Assembly (NCBI RefSeq): GCF_019104765.1
Contig: NZ_JAHRXJ010000007.1
Span: forward strand, 1 to 64,000
DNA from: Synechococcus sp. HK05
GTDB taxonomy: Bacteria; Cyanobacteriota; Cyanobacteriia; PCC-6307; Cyanobiaceae
Direction: 5' to 3'
DNA: 64,000 nucleotides
Positions 35,233-44,686 of the stretch are shown piece after piece. Every line of letters begins with the position of its first letter. Within the stretch, counting starts at the first letter, position 1. The notes beneath the pieces were generated by a model. It was not told the DNA's origin, searched no databases, and saw nothing but the letters and a program-made list of their open reading frames with translations. Made by a program: the position numbers and the translations under genes.

Positions 35233-36666
35233 ATGCTGGAAGCGCGGGCCCACCATCAACTCAAGGCGCTGCTCCGCCAGGCCGGTGAACCGCGCTGGCC
35301 CCACCACCTCACCTTGAGCCGCCTGGTGGCCCGCAGCCTGCGCCGCGGCGACCAGACCCTGATCCGCCTGGCTCCAGGCAGTGATCCCAGCTGGCTGCTG
35401 GGGTTGCTGGTGCCCCTGGCGCTGCACCCCCAGAGCGTGGCGATGGTGGTGAGCCCGGCCCTGCGGCAGCGCCTGCTGAAGGTGGAGTTGCCGCGGCTGG
35501 AGGCCGTGGGCCTCCATCTGGCCTGCTGGGAAGGGTCCCAGCCCCCACCAGCCGGCCGCTTGTGGTTGCTCCAGCACGAGCAACTCGCCCAGGCCTGGGC
35601 CAGCGGGGCCCTGGTGGATCAGCAGTTGGTGGTGCCGGAAGGGGAATGGCTCGAGCCGCTCCTGCGGGACGCCTTGGCCGTGGTGATCGACACCGACCAC
35701 TGGGAGCAGCTGCGCCGCAGCCTGCCTTCAGCGGCGGCGAGCCTGCTGCAGTTGCATGAACGGCTCAGCCGACGCTTGCTGGCCCGGCCTTGTGGCCCCC
35801 ATCAGCAGGTGGCGATCGCGCCGGAGGAGGAAGCGCCCCTGCGGCAGCTGTTAGCAGTTTTGGGCCCCCTGCCCGAGCCCTGGCCGCGCTGGCTGGAGAG
35901 CGCTGGCGAGGGCTGGACCAGCTGGGCCCGGGTGAATCCCACCGTGTTGCAGTGGCAATGGCATCGCCAGCCGCTCCAGCCCCTGGCGGAATTGCCTGGG
36001 TTGCTGCACGGCCGCGGCGTGGTGCTGGTGGGTCCCTGGCCGGAAGCCCAGGGCCCGGTGCTCGGTTTCACCCCCCAGGTGGAGCTGAGCCTGGCGGACC
36101 CGCCACTGCTGGATCCCCTGCCGCTGTTTGCGCCCCAGGGGCAGCCCCTGCCCAATGCCCCCCACTACGACACCCATCTGCTCGATCAGTGCCGGCGACT
36201 GGTGCTGGGGCAGAGCGGTCTCACGGTGGTGCTGGTGGATGACGAAGGCCAGCGCCTGCGGCTCACCAGTGCCCTTGCGGCTGAATTCGGCACCCGGGTG
36301 GGGCATCAGCTCACGGCCCCGGAGAGCAACGGGGTGGTTTGTTGTGGCTGGAGTTGGTGGCTCGAGCACCAGGCGCGCCTGCCCTTGCCGGCGCAGCTGG
36401 TGGCGGCCACCTTGCCGATCGCCAGCCTGGAGGATCCCCTCACGGCGGCCCGGGTCGCGGCGCTGCGCCAGCGAGGTCGGGATTGGTTCCGGGAGCTGCT
36501 GCTGCCGGAGGCACTGCAGCGGCTGCAGTTGGCTGTGGCCGGCGTGCGCCGCAACAGCGGTCTGCTGGCGGTGCTGGATGGGCGCCTGCGACGCCGGGGC
36601 TGGGGGCGCACGGTGCTGGAAGCTCTGGAACCCTGGGTGGCGTTGACGCGGTTGCGACCCGATTGA
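35233..36666 (+). CDS. DinG-like helicase-related protein with decayed ATPase motifs
   Basis: This 477-residue protein aligns by eye to the DinG/XPD-type helicase layout, but key motifs are lost. At the Walker A position it reads LAPGSDPSWLLGLLVPLAL (residues about 46-64) instead of a GTGKT loop, and at the DEAH position it reads VVIDTDHWEQL (153-156 DTDH). The C-terminal part retains helicase-like LPLPAQLVAATLPIASLEDP, FRELLLPEALQRLQLAVAG and LLAVLDGRLRRRGWGRTVLE. No Fe-S cysteine cluster is visible. Probably no ATP-driven unwinding; perhaps a DNA-binding or regulatory remnant. ATG 35233 is chosen over ATG 35185, which would overlap tyrA. Confidence 0.75.
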   Translation: MLEARAHHQLKALLRQAGEPRWPHHLTLSRLVARSLRRGDQTLIRLAPGSDPSWLLGLLVPLALHPQSVAMVVSPALRQRLLKVELPRLEAVGLHLACWEGSQPPPAGRLWLLQHEQLAQAWASGALVDQQLVVPEGEWLEPLLRDALAVVIDTDHWEQLRRSLPSAAASLLQLHERLSRRLLARPCGPHQQVAIAPEEEAPLRQLLAVLGPLPEPWPRWLESAGEGWTSWARVNPTVLQWQWHRQPLQPLAELPGLLHGRGVVLVGPWPEAQGPVLGFTPQVELSLADPPLLDPLPLFAPQGQPLPNAPHYDTHLLDQCRRLVLGQSGLTVVLVDDEGQRLRLTSALAAEFGTRVGHQLTAPESNGVVCCGWSWWLEHQARLPLPAQLVAATLPIASLEDPLTAARVAALRQRGRDWFRELLLPEALQRLQLAVAGVRRNSGLLAVLDGRLRRRGWGRTVLEALEPWVALTRLRPD

Positions 36667-36702
36667 GCCCCTTACCCTGGGGCGCTGATGCGAACCGGCT
36701 CG

Positions 36703-36948
36703 ATGGGAGAGGCCAAGCGCCGCGCTGATCAGGGATTGCCCCCGCGGCCCAAGCCAGCGAAGACCAAGCCTGTCGATACCTCACCGCGCCTGGCCCCCTG
36801 GTTGCCCCTCACCCAGCGCCAGGGCGAGCAATTTGTGCAGATCACCACCCGCGGTGCCTGGGTGGGGATCGCGGCGTTGGTGCTGTTTTGGGTGATTGTG
36901 CGCTTCGTTGGACCAGCTGCGGGCTGGTGGACCCTGGCGGACGGCTGA
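36703..36948 (+). CDS. DUF2839-type small membrane protein
   Basis: This 81-residue protein begins MGEAKRRADQGLPPR, with a basic Pro/Lys linker, then WLPLTQRQGEQFVQITTRGAWVG. One membrane helix (IAALVLFWVIVRFVG) and a PAAGWWTLADG tail follow. This matches my memory of the cyanobacterial DUF2839 family; the function is unknown. The start at 36703 fits the family N-terminus better than ATG 36688. It follows the DinG-like gene by 36 bases. Confidence 0.78.
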   Translation: MGEAKRRADQGLPPRPKPAKTKPVDTSPRLAPWLPLTQRQGEQFVQITTRGAWVGIAALVLFWVIVRFVGPAAGWWTLADG

Positions 36949-37052
36949 TCCCGATGCGTCGGCAAACGGTGACAGAGCAGCCGCGCTGAGTATTCCTACC
37001 CACGCAATCCTGAAGAAAAGCTTAGGATCGGAGCATTCACTGCTCTGCGCTC

Positions 37053-37391
37053 ATGTTCGCGCGTCTTGCTGAGCACTACCGATCGGTTGTTGAAGACCTG
37101 GTGATGAGCCTTCGTGCTCTCGCCGATGGCTTGCAGCAACAAGGATTTGCTGCCACTTGCTATGTCTGCGGCGATGACCGTGACGGTCACGGTGCCTCGT
37201 TTGTGGCCGATCTGGGCGATGGCCACATGGTGCGTTTTCTCGTGTCGGATTACGGGATCAGCTGGGTGGAATCCCGCAATGGCCACGAGCTGGTGAAATT
37301 TGAAGGTGCCGAGGCCATTCAGGAGCTCGAGCGCGTTGCCGCTGCTCTTCACTGCCAACCGGCCCCCATTGCCTCGGCTGTGGGCGCCTGA
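37053..37391 (+). CDS. DUF1815 family protein
   Basis: This 112-residue soluble protein matches the cyanobacterial DUF1815 family. It begins MFARLAEHYRSVVEDLVMSL, then has GFAATCYVCGDD (CxxC), HMVRFLVSDYGISWVE and KFEGAEAIQELERVAAAL. The function is unknown; the CxxC could be redox-active or bind metal. It is a single gene between DUF2839 (104-base gap) and a bidirectional terminator. Codon use matches the region. Confidence 0.85.
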   Translation: MFARLAEHYRSVVEDLVMSLRALADGLQQQGFAATCYVCGDDRDGHGASFVADLGDGHMVRFLVSDYGISWVESRNGHELVKFEGAEAIQELERVAAALHCQPAPIASAVGA

Positions 37392-37434
37392 AGCGCTTCA
37401 CCGTTGTTGCAGGCTGTTGAAGGCAAGCCTGAGG

Positions 37435-37466
37435 AAAAGCCCCCGCCGTAGAGCGGGGGCTTTTTA
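37435..37466. terminator. bidirectional terminator between DUF1815 gene and recA
   Basis: AGCCCCCGC (37439-37447) and GCGGGGGCT (37453-37461) form a 9-bp perfect stem with a 5-base loop. T's follow on the plus strand (37461-37465), and the AAAA at 37435-37438 gives T's on the minus strand. It serves both convergent genes. Confidence 0.88.
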
Positions 37467-37498
37467 TTGCGCTGGTCTGCGACCACTCCCCGCTGGCT

Positions 37499-38629
37499 TC
37501 AGCTGGCGGCCGGCACTGCCTCCTCGCTCGTGCTGGCAGCGCCGCCGCTGGCGGCCAGGCGAGCAGCGGCGGCGGCCACAGGTTTGAGGGAGTCGCTGGT
37601 TTCGCTCAGCTTCTCGCGCACCTGGCGCTCGATCTTCTCCTTGGGCTCGGGGTTCTGCTCGAGCCAGGTGATCGTGTTGTCGCGGCCCTGGCCGATGTTG
37701 TCGCCTTCGTAGCTGTACCAGGCGCCCTTGCGCACCACCACGCCGTTTTCTTCGGCAAGATCCAGCAGGCAGCCCACGGTGCTGATGCCGCGGCCGAACA
37801 GGATGTCGAACTCAGCGATCCGGAACGGCGGCGCCACCTTGTTTTTGGCCACCTTCACCTTGGCGCGGATGCCGTATTCCTCCGTGCCGCGCTTGAGGGT
37901 CTGGATGCGGCGGATGTCGAGGCGCACCGACGCGTAGAACTTCAGGGCATTACCGCCGGTGGTGGTTTCGGGGTTGCCGTAGGTCACGCCGATCTTCTGG
38001 CGCAGCTGGTTGAGGAAGATCACGGTGCAGCCGGATTTGCCGATGTTGCCGGTGATCTTGCGCATGGCCTGGCTCATCAGGCGGGCCTGGCTACCGACCG
38101 CCAGATCGCCCATTTCGCCTTCGATTTCAGCGCGGGGGGTGAGGGCGGCCACCGAGTCGACCACCACGATGTCAACGGCGGCGGAGCGCACCAGCTGATC
38201 GACGATCTCCAGCGCCATCTCGCCGGTGTCGGGCTGGGACACCAGCAGATTTTCGATATCCACGCCCAGGGCGGCGGCGTAGACCGGATCCAGGGCGTGT
38301 TCAGCGTCGACGAAGGCTGCAACGCCACCGCGGCGTTGCACCTCGGCGATGGCGTGCAGGGTGAGGGTGGTTTTACCGGAACTTTCCGGGCCGTAGATCT
38401 CCACCACCCGGCCCTTGGGGTAACCCCCGCCCAGGGCGAGGTCGAGGGTGAGGGCGCCGGTGGGGCTGGTCTCGATCCGCATGCGCGAGGCATCCCCCAG
38501 GCGCATGATCGAGCCCTTGCCGAAGTTGCGTTCGATCTGGTTGAGCACCAGGCCCAGGGCCTTGTCGCGCTCGGGATTGGTGTTGGAGGCGCCAGCGGCG
38601 GTGCTGCTGGTTTTGGTGTCGGCTGGCAT
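37499..38629 (-). CDS. recA: recombinase RecA
   Basis: RecA is the strand-exchange ATPase of homologous recombination and SOS induction. Its hallmarks are all present: [10 protein letters not shown], Walker [62 protein letters not shown], and loop L2 [11 protein letters not shown] with [20 protein letters not shown]. Length is 376, with an Ala/Ser-rich, poorly conserved C-terminal tail. The N-terminal 20 residues are also low-complexity. A LexA-like palindrome lies 135 bases upstream. Confidence 0.98.
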   Translation of the reverse strand: MPADTKTSSTAAGASNTNPERDKALGLVLNQIERNFGKGSIMRLGDASRMRIETSPTGALTLDLALGGGYPKGRVVEIYGPESSGKTTLTLHAIAEVQRRGGVAAFVDAEHALDPVYAAALGVDIENLLVSQPDTGEMALEIVDQLVRSAAVDIVVVDSVAALTPRAEIEGEMGDLAVGSQARLMSQAMRKITGNIGKSGCTVIFLNQLRQKIGVTYGNPETTTGGNALKFYASVRLDIRRIQTLKRGTEEYGIRAKVKVAKNKVAPPFRIAEFDILFGRGISTVGCLLDLAEENGVVVRKGAWYSYEGDNIGQGRDNTITWLEQNPEPKEKIERQVREKLSETSDSLKPVAAAAARLAASGGAASTSEEAVPAAS

Positions 38630-38763
38630 GTCTGCGATTCAGCGATGGGGGCAGGCCGCGGTGCAGGGAGCCGGCGGAACCGGGCTCATCCTGGGCGACC
38701 TCATCTACAGAAGTGCCACCGCAGGCGCCAGATGTTTCACCGCTGCCGGCTCCACCTGGCTGT

Positions 38764-38777
38764 AGTACAGGCGTACG
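38764..38777 (-). promoter_or_regulatory. candidate LexA (SOS) box upstream of recA
   Basis: The site contains two GTAC half-sites (38765-38768 and 38773-38776) separated by four bases: AGTACAGGCGTACG. It fits the cyanobacterial LexA consensus RGTACNNNDGTWCB at every position except the D base, which is C here. It lies in the gap between recA and the HAD gene, 135 bases before the recA start. No clear -10/-35 could be assigned. Confidence 0.5.
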
Positions 38778-38785
38778 CTAGCGGA

Positions 38786-39538
38786 TCAGGGCCAGCTCGC
38801 CAGGGGTGCGGCGAACTGCTCCGGGTCCAATGGGCTGATGCCGGCCGGCAGATTCGCCAGGTCGCCGGGGGAGAGGTAGCCCCAGGTGACCAGGTAGCAG
38901 CGCACCGCTTCCAGCCCAGCGGTGCTGCGCACGCGCTCGAGGGTGGGTCGGCGATCTTCCACAAACCAGATCGGGCGCGATTGCTGGCGGCTCAGCTGCA
39001 GCAGCACCTCGGGCTTGCTGCCCTGTTCATGGCCATCCACCGCTTCGGGCTGCAGACCGTAGGCCTGCAGCAGCTCCTGGGCGAAGGCCCCCCCCTTGGT
39101 GGTGAGCACCCGCCAGGGGGTGCCTCCTTGGCTCAGGGCCTGCAGCCGTGTGATCACGCCGGGGTAGGGCTGGTGCAGGGCCAACCAGGCCTCGGGGTGG
39201 CTGGCGATCGCTTGTTGGCGCAGCTCCTCGAGGCTGCGTTGCAGGGTGTGGGGCTCGAGCTGCCAGCGCACCAGCGCAGCCTGGAGATGGCGCTCGTAAT
39301 GCTGGAGGTAATCGGCCAGGTTGAGCTCGGGCCTGGAGAGCTCCAGGGCGGCCAGCACCATTTCCCAGCCCTTGTGGATCAGCGGCCTCAGCTGGCTGAA
39401 CGCGGGGGGTGCCTGCTCGGGCAGCGTGCGCTCGGGGCAGAGCGCCAGGGCTGCGCGGCGAGCGCTCCACCAGTACTCGGCCATGCCGTCCACCAGCACG
39501 CCATCAAAATCGAACACCAGCAGTGGCGCATCAGCCAT
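38786..39538 (-). CDS. HAD-superfamily hydrolase
   Basis: This 250-residue protein begins MADAPLLVFDFDGVLVDG, giving motif I DFDGV with the nucleophile Asp. Motif II is VLTTKGG (Thr), motif III is the Lys region GSKPEVLLQL, and the acidic motif IV is FVEDRRPTLE. A helical cap lies between motif I and II. It is probably a small-molecule phosphatase; the substrate cannot be read. It is encoded between tRNA-Gln and recA on the same strand. Confidence 0.85.
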   Translation of the reverse strand: MADAPLLVFDFDGVLVDGMAEYWWSARRAALALCPERTLPEQAPPAFSQLRPLIHKGWEMVLAALELSRPELNLADYLQHYERHLQAALVRWQLEPHTLQRSLEELRQQAIASHPEAWLALHQPYPGVITRLQALSQGGTPWRVLTTKGGAFAQELLQAYGLQPEAVDGHEQGSKPEVLLQLSRQQSRPIWFVEDRRPTLERVRSTAGLEAVRCYLVTWGYLSPGDLANLPAGISPLDPEQFAAPLASWP

Positions 39539-39556
39539 GGCTGGAAGCTCGGAAAA

Positions 39557-39628
39557 CTGGGCCGCTAGGATTCGAACCTAGGAATGGCGGGACCAAAACC
39601 CGCTGCCTTACCACTTGGCGACGGCCCA
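39557..39628 (-). tRNA. tRNA-Gln (TTG)
   Basis: On the minus strand the acceptor TGGGCCG pairs with CGGCCCA, with discriminator G. The anticodon loop TTTTGGT on a GCGGG/CCCGC stem gives anticodon TTG. The T arm contains GGTTCGAATCC. Length is 72 bases. The U at position 1 is usual for bacterial tRNA-Gln. It lies 18 bases upstream of the HAD gene on the same strand. Confidence 0.95.
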
Positions 39629-39747
39629 ACGAGTCGCTCAGGTCAGGCGCCGAAGCGCTGCTGTGCGAGCACTCAGATAGTTACCCACAGCGGGTCGACC
39701 TTCGTCAATCTCGGCGGCCAATCTCGGGCCTCCTCCTGCCTCCGCCA

Positions 39748-41418
39748 TCAGCGCGGAAAGATGCGCAGCCGCTGCTGGCGGCCGCTGCCGAAGTCGGCCG
39801 AGGTCAGCTGATAGCGGGCAGCCAGCTCCGCCTGCAGGCGACGCACCCGCTCGCTGCGGGGCAGCAATTCCACCGGTTGCCCCTTGGCCAGCACGAGCTG
39901 CTCCACGGCCAGGCGGCACTCCTCCAGGGCGGCCAGATCGTCGTCGGCGCCGCTGCGGCCCGGCTCGGCCTGGGGGGGCTCCGCCGGCTCCCGGCGCTGC
40001 AGCAGCCGCTCGAGGCCCCGTTGCACCTGCGGAAGGGTGTCGGCCTTGATCACCAGGATCGGCACGCCGGCCTGTTGGGCCCGGCGCCGCAGCTCCGGTT
40101 GCTGGCCCAGGTGCTGCCGTAGGGCCAGCACCACATCGGCCTCTTCCACGGCATCCACGCACTGCACCGGCAGGCGGCGGCTGCGGATCGCCTGCTCCAG
40201 CAACAGCGCACTCACGCCCACCCTGTAGAGCAGCAGTGGCGCCTGGGGGGCGGCGGCCTTGGCTTCATCCACTGCCTCGGCGGGCGCGGGAGCGGCCACT
40301 GGATCCGGCAGGGGCACCGGAGCCAGTTCGCGAGGGCGGCGCGGCAGCGGCGGCCGTCCGCCCTGGGCCGGTTCTGGGCGGATCAGGGCCTGGGGCGGGC
40401 TCGGTTCCTGGAGGTGCAGGCGGCCATCGCCATCGAGTTCGCGCACCTGCGGCCGCGGCAGCTGGCCGCGCAGCAGCAGATCCACGGTGCGGGCCACATC
40501 GCGATGCACCAGCCAGCGGTGGCGGCTGTGCATCTCCACCGCCAGGGGGAAGGTGGGCTCGGCGGCGCGCTCCAGCACGGTTTTCTGGGTGCGCCGTCGC
40601 CGGGCTTCCTCATCACCGAGGGTCACCGATTCGATGCCCCCCACCAGATCGCTGAGGGTGGGGTTCTTCACCAGGTTGGCGAGCTCGTTGCCGTGGGCTG
40701 TGGCCACGAGCATCACGCCCCGCTCGGCGATGGTGCGCGCCGCCTGCGCTTCGAGCTCCGTGCCGATTTCATCGATCACGATGACTTCCGGCATGTGGTT
40801 TTCCACCGCCTCGATCATCACCTGGTGCTGCAGTTCGGGACGGGCCACCTGCATGCGCCGGGCCCGGCCGATGGCGGGGTGGGGAATGTCGCCATCGCCG
40901 GCGATCTCGTTGCTGGTGTCGATCACCACCACCCGCTTGCCCAGGTCATCGGCCAGCACCCGGGCGATCTCGCGCAGGGCGGTGGTTTTGCCCACGCCGG
41001 GGCGGCCCATCAGCAGCAGCGATTGGCCCGAATCCATCAGATCCCGCACCATCGCCACCGTGCCGAACACGGCCCTCCCCACCCGGCAGGTGAGTCCCAC
41101 GATCGTGCCGGTGCGGTTGCGGATGGCGCTGATGCGGTGCAGGGTGCGCTCGATGCCGGCGCGGTTGTCGCCGCCGAAGGCCCCCAGTTGCTCCACCACG
41201 GCGGCCAGATCGGCCCGCTCCACCACCGCCTCGCCGAGGCTCACGGCCCGGCCGGGGTAGCGGGCCTCCGGCACCCGGCCCAGATCGAGCACCACTTCCA
41301 ACAGCTGCTCGCGCGCCTCCACGGGTGCCAGCGCCTGCCGCACGGCCTCGGGCAACACCTCCAGCAGGCGGTCGAGATCGTCGGTGATGCGCTGGGGGGT
41401 GATTGGAGCGGAAACCAT
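39748..41418 (-). CDS. ycf45: Ycf45-like AAA ATPase with C-terminal R3H domain
   Basis: This 556-residue protein belongs to the Ycf45/SpoIIIAA-like ATPases of cyanobacteria and plastids. An N-terminal region (1-110) is followed by [21 protein letters not shown]. Walker A is [18 protein letters not shown] and Walker B is [14 protein letters not shown], with [20 protein letters not shown] next. A Pro/Ala linker (about 320-390) leads to a C-terminal part ending in an R3H-like nucleic-acid-binding segment ([21 protein letters not shown] region). The role is unknown; single-stranded nucleic-acid binding is inferred. ATG 41418 (MVSAPITPQ) is preferred to ATG 41451. Confidence 0.85.
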   Translation of the reverse strand: MVSAPITPQRITDDLDRLLEVLPEAVRQALAPVEAREQLLEVVLDLGRVPEARYPGRAVSLGEAVVERADLAAVVEQLGAFGGDNRAGIERTLHRISAIRNRTGTIVGLTCRVGRAVFGTVAMVRDLMDSGQSLLLMGRPGVGKTTALREIARVLADDLGKRVVVIDTSNEIAGDGDIPHPAIGRARRMQVARPELQHQVMIEAVENHMPEVIVIDEIGTELEAQAARTIAERGVMLVATAHGNELANLVKNPTLSDLVGGIESVTLGDEEARRRRTQKTVLERAAEPTFPLAVEMHSRHRWLVHRDVARTVDLLLRGQLPRPQVRELDGDGRLHLQEPSPPQALIRPEPAQGGRPPLPRRPRELAPVPLPDPVAAPAPAEAVDEAKAAAPQAPLLLYRVGVSALLLEQAIRSRRLPVQCVDAVEEADVVLALRQHLGQQPELRRRAQQAGVPILVIKADTLPQVQRGLERLLQRREPAEPPQAEPGRSGADDDLAALEECRLAVEQLVLAKGQPVELLPRSERVRRLQAELAARYQLTSADFGSGRQQRLRIFPR

Positions 41419-41473
41419 CACAGAGGGCGGAACCGGCGGACGCGCCGGCATTCCTGGACTGGCGTTCTAGCCA

Positions 41474-42520
41474 TCAGCGGCGCTGCCAGGGCGCCAGGAG
41501 GGCCTGGGCCAGGTTCAGGGCCTGCTCGAACAGCTCCGGGCAGTCCCGCAGCAACCCGCCGTGCGCTTCGGCCTCTAGCAGCAACGGTTGCAGCAGGCTG
41601 CGGGCCATGCCGCCGAAGGCCACACCCGCCGCACCCGCCCCGGCGGAGAGCAGCTCAGCGGTGTGGGCGTTGGTGCCGCCAGCCAGCTGCAGGGGGCCTG
41701 GCGGGGCCCAGGGGCGGATCGCCTCCAACAGCTTCACGGCGGAGCGGGCCGTGCCGGCACCCACATCACCGCTCATCGGCCGGCCATCGAGTTGCCAGAG
41801 CGGCCGGAACCCTGCCGCGCGCAGCAGGGCAAAGCGCTGCCATAGCTCCGCCGCCAGTTCGCGCGCGCTGAGGGGGCTGGTTTGGGCGCCGGCGGCCCCG
41901 GAGCCGCCCTGGGCCCCGCGCTCGAGGCCGCAGCTCACCGCCAGGCGCTGGAGGCGTATCCCGCTGGCCTGCACCTGCTGCAGCCGTTGGGCAAAGGCCT
42001 CCTGGCGGCCCGCCTGGGTGTGCAACTCCACCGCATCGGGTTGCACGCTGGCCAGCAGCTGCGGCACCACCTCGGGGCTGAGCAGCACCTGCTGCTCATC
42101 GATCAGGCCCAGGGGGCAGGCGGGCAGGCAGCGGCCGCAGCCGTAACAGCGCTCTGCCAACACACCGCCGCTGGGGCCGATGGCCAGGGCTGGACAAACC
42201 CGTTGGCAGGGCCTGAGGCAGTCGCTTGGGCAGCGCTGGGGATCAAAGCTCGCCTTGCGGAAATGGGGATCGGCCCCGTCGCTGAGGCTGAGCATCAGCC
42301 AGGGTCTGGCGGCGCCGCGTGCCTCAGCCCAGGCCATGCCGCGCCGCGCTGCGGCGGCCACGGCGGCATTGGCGGCTACATCAATGCAGTGCACGCCGGC
42401 GAGGCTGTACACGGCGCATAGATCTTCGATCGCGGCCAGGTCTTGATTGCCGGCGCCGCAGATCAGTTTCACGAAGCGGCCGGCCGCCAGGGCGGCTTCG
42501 GCAGCCGCCAGCGTGCTCAA
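41474..42520 (-). CDS. ldpA: LdpA, light-dependent period Fe-S protein
   Basis: In Synechococcus elongatus LdpA carries Fe-S clusters and passes redox/light information to the circadian clock. This 348-residue protein opens with [21 protein letters not shown], then has two ferredoxin-type cysteine clusters: [14 protein letters not shown] (about residues 97-110) and [12 protein letters not shown] (about 124-135). The C-terminal half is TIM-barrel-like with [11 protein letters not shown] and GVAFGGMAR. The start overlaps the ndhN stop (ATGA), so it is translationally coupled to an NDH-1 subunit, which fits a redox-sensing job. Confidence 0.88.
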   Translation of the reverse strand: MSTLAAAEAALAAGRFVKLICGAGNQDLAAIEDLCAVYSLAGVHCIDVAANAAVAAAARRGMAWAEARGAARPWLMLSLSDGADPHFRKASFDPQRCPSDCLRPCQRVCPALAIGPSGGVLAERCYGCGRCLPACPLGLIDEQQVLLSPEVVPQLLASVQPDAVELHTQAGRQEAFAQRLQQVQASGIRLQRLAVSCGLERGAQGGSGAAGAQTSPLSARELAAELWQRFALLRAAGFRPLWQLDGRPMSGDVGAGTARSAVKLLEAIRPWAPPGPLQLAGGTNAHTAELLSAGAGAAGVAFGGMARSLLQPLLLEAEAHGGLLRDCPELFEQALNLAQALLAPWQRR

Positions 42521-42984
42521 GCGGCCTGGGCGAGCACCGAAGCCAGCGGCTGCCAGCGCAGGGACCGGGCACCACCCAGCTCCACCACGATCTTCAGGCG
42601 CGGTTCACGGCGGGTGAGCTCAAGCAGGGCGGCCAGTTCGGCCTGGGAGAGCACCTGGCCTTCCAGCAGCCAAAGCAGCACCGGCGCGTTGCCATCAAAG
42701 AGGTGGCCGAGCTGGGGGGCGGCCATCTGCACCTCACCCACCGCTGCGCCACGACCCACACTTTGGTGGCCGAGGTGGGGCGGGCGCACACCGTGTTGCT
42801 GCAGCAGGAAGGCTTCTGGATCCCCCAGCCCCCGAGCTGAGGTGATCTGGGCTCGGTAGCCCGCGGCGCGCATACGGCGCAGCAGGCGCGTTTCGGCTCC
42901 ACCTTCTAAAGGTGCGTAGAGGGCGAGAGCGCCAGCCCGCTCCAGCTCCTGGCGGAATCCGCGGCCGGTGAGCAGCAGGGGCAT
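42517..42984 (-). CDS. ndhN: NAD(P)H-quinone oxidoreductase subunit N
   Basis: NdhN is a peripheral subunit specific to the cyanobacterial/chloroplast NDH-1 complex, which drives respiration, cyclic electron flow and CO2 uptake. The 155-residue protein begins [20 protein letters not shown] and contains [57 protein letters not shown] and [14 protein letters not shown] follow. Its end is [20 protein letters not shown] 42984 matches the family N-terminus; ATG 43059 adds a non-conserved 25 residues. The gene overlaps ldpA downstream. Confidence 0.92.
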   Translation of the reverse strand: MPLLLTGRGFRQELERAGALALYAPLEGGAETRLLRRMRAAGYRAQITSARGLGDPEAFLLQQHGVRPPHLGHQSVGRGAAVGEVQMAAPQLGHLFDGNAPVLLWLLEGQVLSQAELAALLELTRREPRLKIVVELGGARSLRWQPLASVLAQAA

Positions 42985-43391
42985 GGGCTGAGCGGGATGT
43001 TGGGGGCGAGTCTGGCAGGACACCGCCGGGCCATGGGGTGTCGGTCGGTGAGATACCATGTTCGCTTGTGCAATTGCAACTGTGCCCGTCCGCTAGCCGG
43101 GCCTCCAGCGCACTGCACAAAGGTCGCCAGTGGTGGCGGCCTTCCCGGGCCTGTGTGGCTCTCTTGAGTCACCGGGAAACTGCTGAATCTGATGACCGGC
43201 TCCTTCACGGGTTCCGCTCGTCCCAGCAAGTCCCAGCCCCCGCTGTTTCGACGCTGCTAGCCCAACCGAATCTGCGTGCTGCTCCCCGGATCACTCCGGA
43301 AGCGGCCCATCCGATACGGCCCCACGGCGCAACCCGATTCAGCCACGCCACTCCAGAGGAGTGGTGGTCCTGCTGGCGTTTCTCCCTCCAT
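42985..43391. promoter_or_regulatory. divergent promoter region and long ribosomal-operon leader
   Basis: This 407-base region separates ndhN (minus) from rplC (plus) and encodes no recognisable protein. It must hold the promoter of the whole ribosomal cluster. Two hairpins stand out near its end: CCGGA/TCCGG (43286-43299) and CCACTCC-AGA-GGAGTGG (43348-43364), the latter 28 bases before the rplC ATG. A long structured leader is where ribosomal-protein autoregulation would act, but I recognise no known leader class. No convincing -10/-35 pair was found. Confidence 0.5.
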
Positions 43392-44039
43392 ATGTCCATC
43401 GGCATTCTTGGGAAGAAACTGGGCATGTCCCAGTTCTTCGACGACGAAGGCAGATCCATCCCGGTCACCGTGATCGAGGCGGGTCCCTGCCGGATTACCC
43501 AACTCAAAACCGACAGCACCGACGGCTACACCGCCGTTCAGCTGGGCTTCGGTGACATCCGCGAGAAGCTCGTCAACAAGCCGGCCAAGGGTCACCTGGC
43601 CAAGTCCGGCAGCGAGCCTCTGCGCCACCTGAAGGAATACCGCGTCGATTCCGTCGACGGTCTGGAGCTCGGTAGCGCAATCACCGTGGCCGCCTTTGAG
43701 GCGGGCCAGAAGGTCGATGTGAGCGGCGACACCATTGGTCGTGGTTTCGCTGGTTATCAGAAGCGTCACGGCTTCAGCCGCGGCCCCATGACCCACGGTT
43801 CGAAGAACCACCGCGAACCGGGTTCCACCGGCGCCGGCACCACCCCGGGCCGCGTCTACCCCGGTAAGCGCATGGCTGGTCGCTACGGCGGCAAGCAAAT
43901 CACCACCCGCGGCCTCGTGATCCTGAAAGTGGATGCCGAGCGCAACCTGCTCGTGGTGAAGGGCTCGGTGCCCGGTAAGCCCGGCGCCCTGCTGAACATC
44001 CTCCCCGCCAAGCGGGTGGGCGCTAAAGCCGCGAACTGA
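43392..44039 (+). CDS. rplC: 50S ribosomal protein L3
   Basis: L3 binds 23S rRNA near the peptidyl transferase centre and is an early assembly protein. The sequence starts [20 protein letters not shown] and contains [20 protein letters not shown] and [20 protein letters not shown], the hallmark loop. Length 215 is usual. ATG 43392 is set by homology; no Shine-Dalgarno is visible (TTTCTCCCTCCAT upstream). It is the first gene of the cluster, as in other cyanobacteria where rpsJ sits elsewhere. Confidence 0.98.
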   Translation: MSIGILGKKLGMSQFFDDEGRSIPVTVIEAGPCRITQLKTDSTDGYTAVQLGFGDIREKLVNKPAKGHLAKSGSEPLRHLKEYRVDSVDGLELGSAITVAAFEAGQKVDVSGDTIGRGFAGYQKRHGFSRGPMTHGSKNHREPGSTGAGTTPGRVYPGKRMAGRYGGKQITTRGLVILKVDAERNLLVVKGSVPGKPGALLNILPAKRVGAKAAN

Positions 44040-44050
44040 GGAGGACAGAG

Positions 44051-44686
44051 ATGGCTAACTGTGTTGTTCGCGATTGGCAGGGCAAGGAGGCCGGCAAGGC
44101 CAGCCTTGAGCTGAAGGTCGCCAAGGAAACGTCCGCCAAGGATCTGGTACACCGCGCTGTGGTGCGTCAGCTGGCCCACGCCCGTCAGGGCACGGCCAGC
44201 ACCCTCACCCGCGCTGAGGTGGCCGGCGGTGGTCGCAAGCCCTACAAGCAGAAGGGCACCGGTCGCGCCCGTCAGGGTTCGATCCGCACCCCCCTGCGTC
44301 CCGGTGGTGGCGTGGTGTTCGGGCCCAAGCCCCGCACCTACAACCTGGCGATGAATCGTAAGGAGCGTCGCCTCGCCCTGCGCACCGCCCTGATGAGCCG
44401 CGCTGCGGACATCACCGTGGTGAAGGGTTTCGCCGCTGGTCTGGACACCCCCAAGACCAAGGAGATCACCGCAGCCCTGAGCCGCTTCGGCATCGCCGAT
44501 GGCGCCAAGGTGCTGCTGGTGCTGGATGCCCCCAGCGAGGTGGTGCGCCGCTCGGTGCGCAACCTTGAAAAGGTGAAGCTGATCGCCGCTGATCAGCTCA
44601 ACGTGTTCGATCTGCTCCACGCCAACGCCCTGGTGGTGAGCGAGGAAGCGCTCGCGAAGATTCAGGAGGTCTACGGCGATGACTGA
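44051..44686 (+). CDS. rplD: 50S ribosomal protein L4
   Basis: L4 lines the exit tunnel; in E. coli it also represses its own operon. The 211-residue product has [39 protein letters not shown], and [25 protein letters not shown] sits 8 bases upstream of the ATG. The stop overlaps the rplW start by eight bases. It is a candidate regulator for the long leader upstream of rplC, by analogy only. Confidence 0.98.
   Translation: MANCVVRDWQGKEAGKASLELKVAKETSAKDLVHRAVVRQLAHARQGTASTLTRAEVAGGGRKPYKQKGTGRARQGSIRTPLRPGGGVVFGPKPRTYNLAMNRKERRLALRTALMSRAADITVVKGFAAGLDTPKTKEITAALSRFGIADGAKVLLVLDAPSEVVRRSVRNLEKVKLIAADQLNVFDLLHANALVVSEEALAKIQEVYGDD

Noticed and set aside
43060-43391. Possible small photosystem or other short gene in the rplC leader
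   Set aside because: No frame with a membrane helix or family-like sequence was found on either strand.
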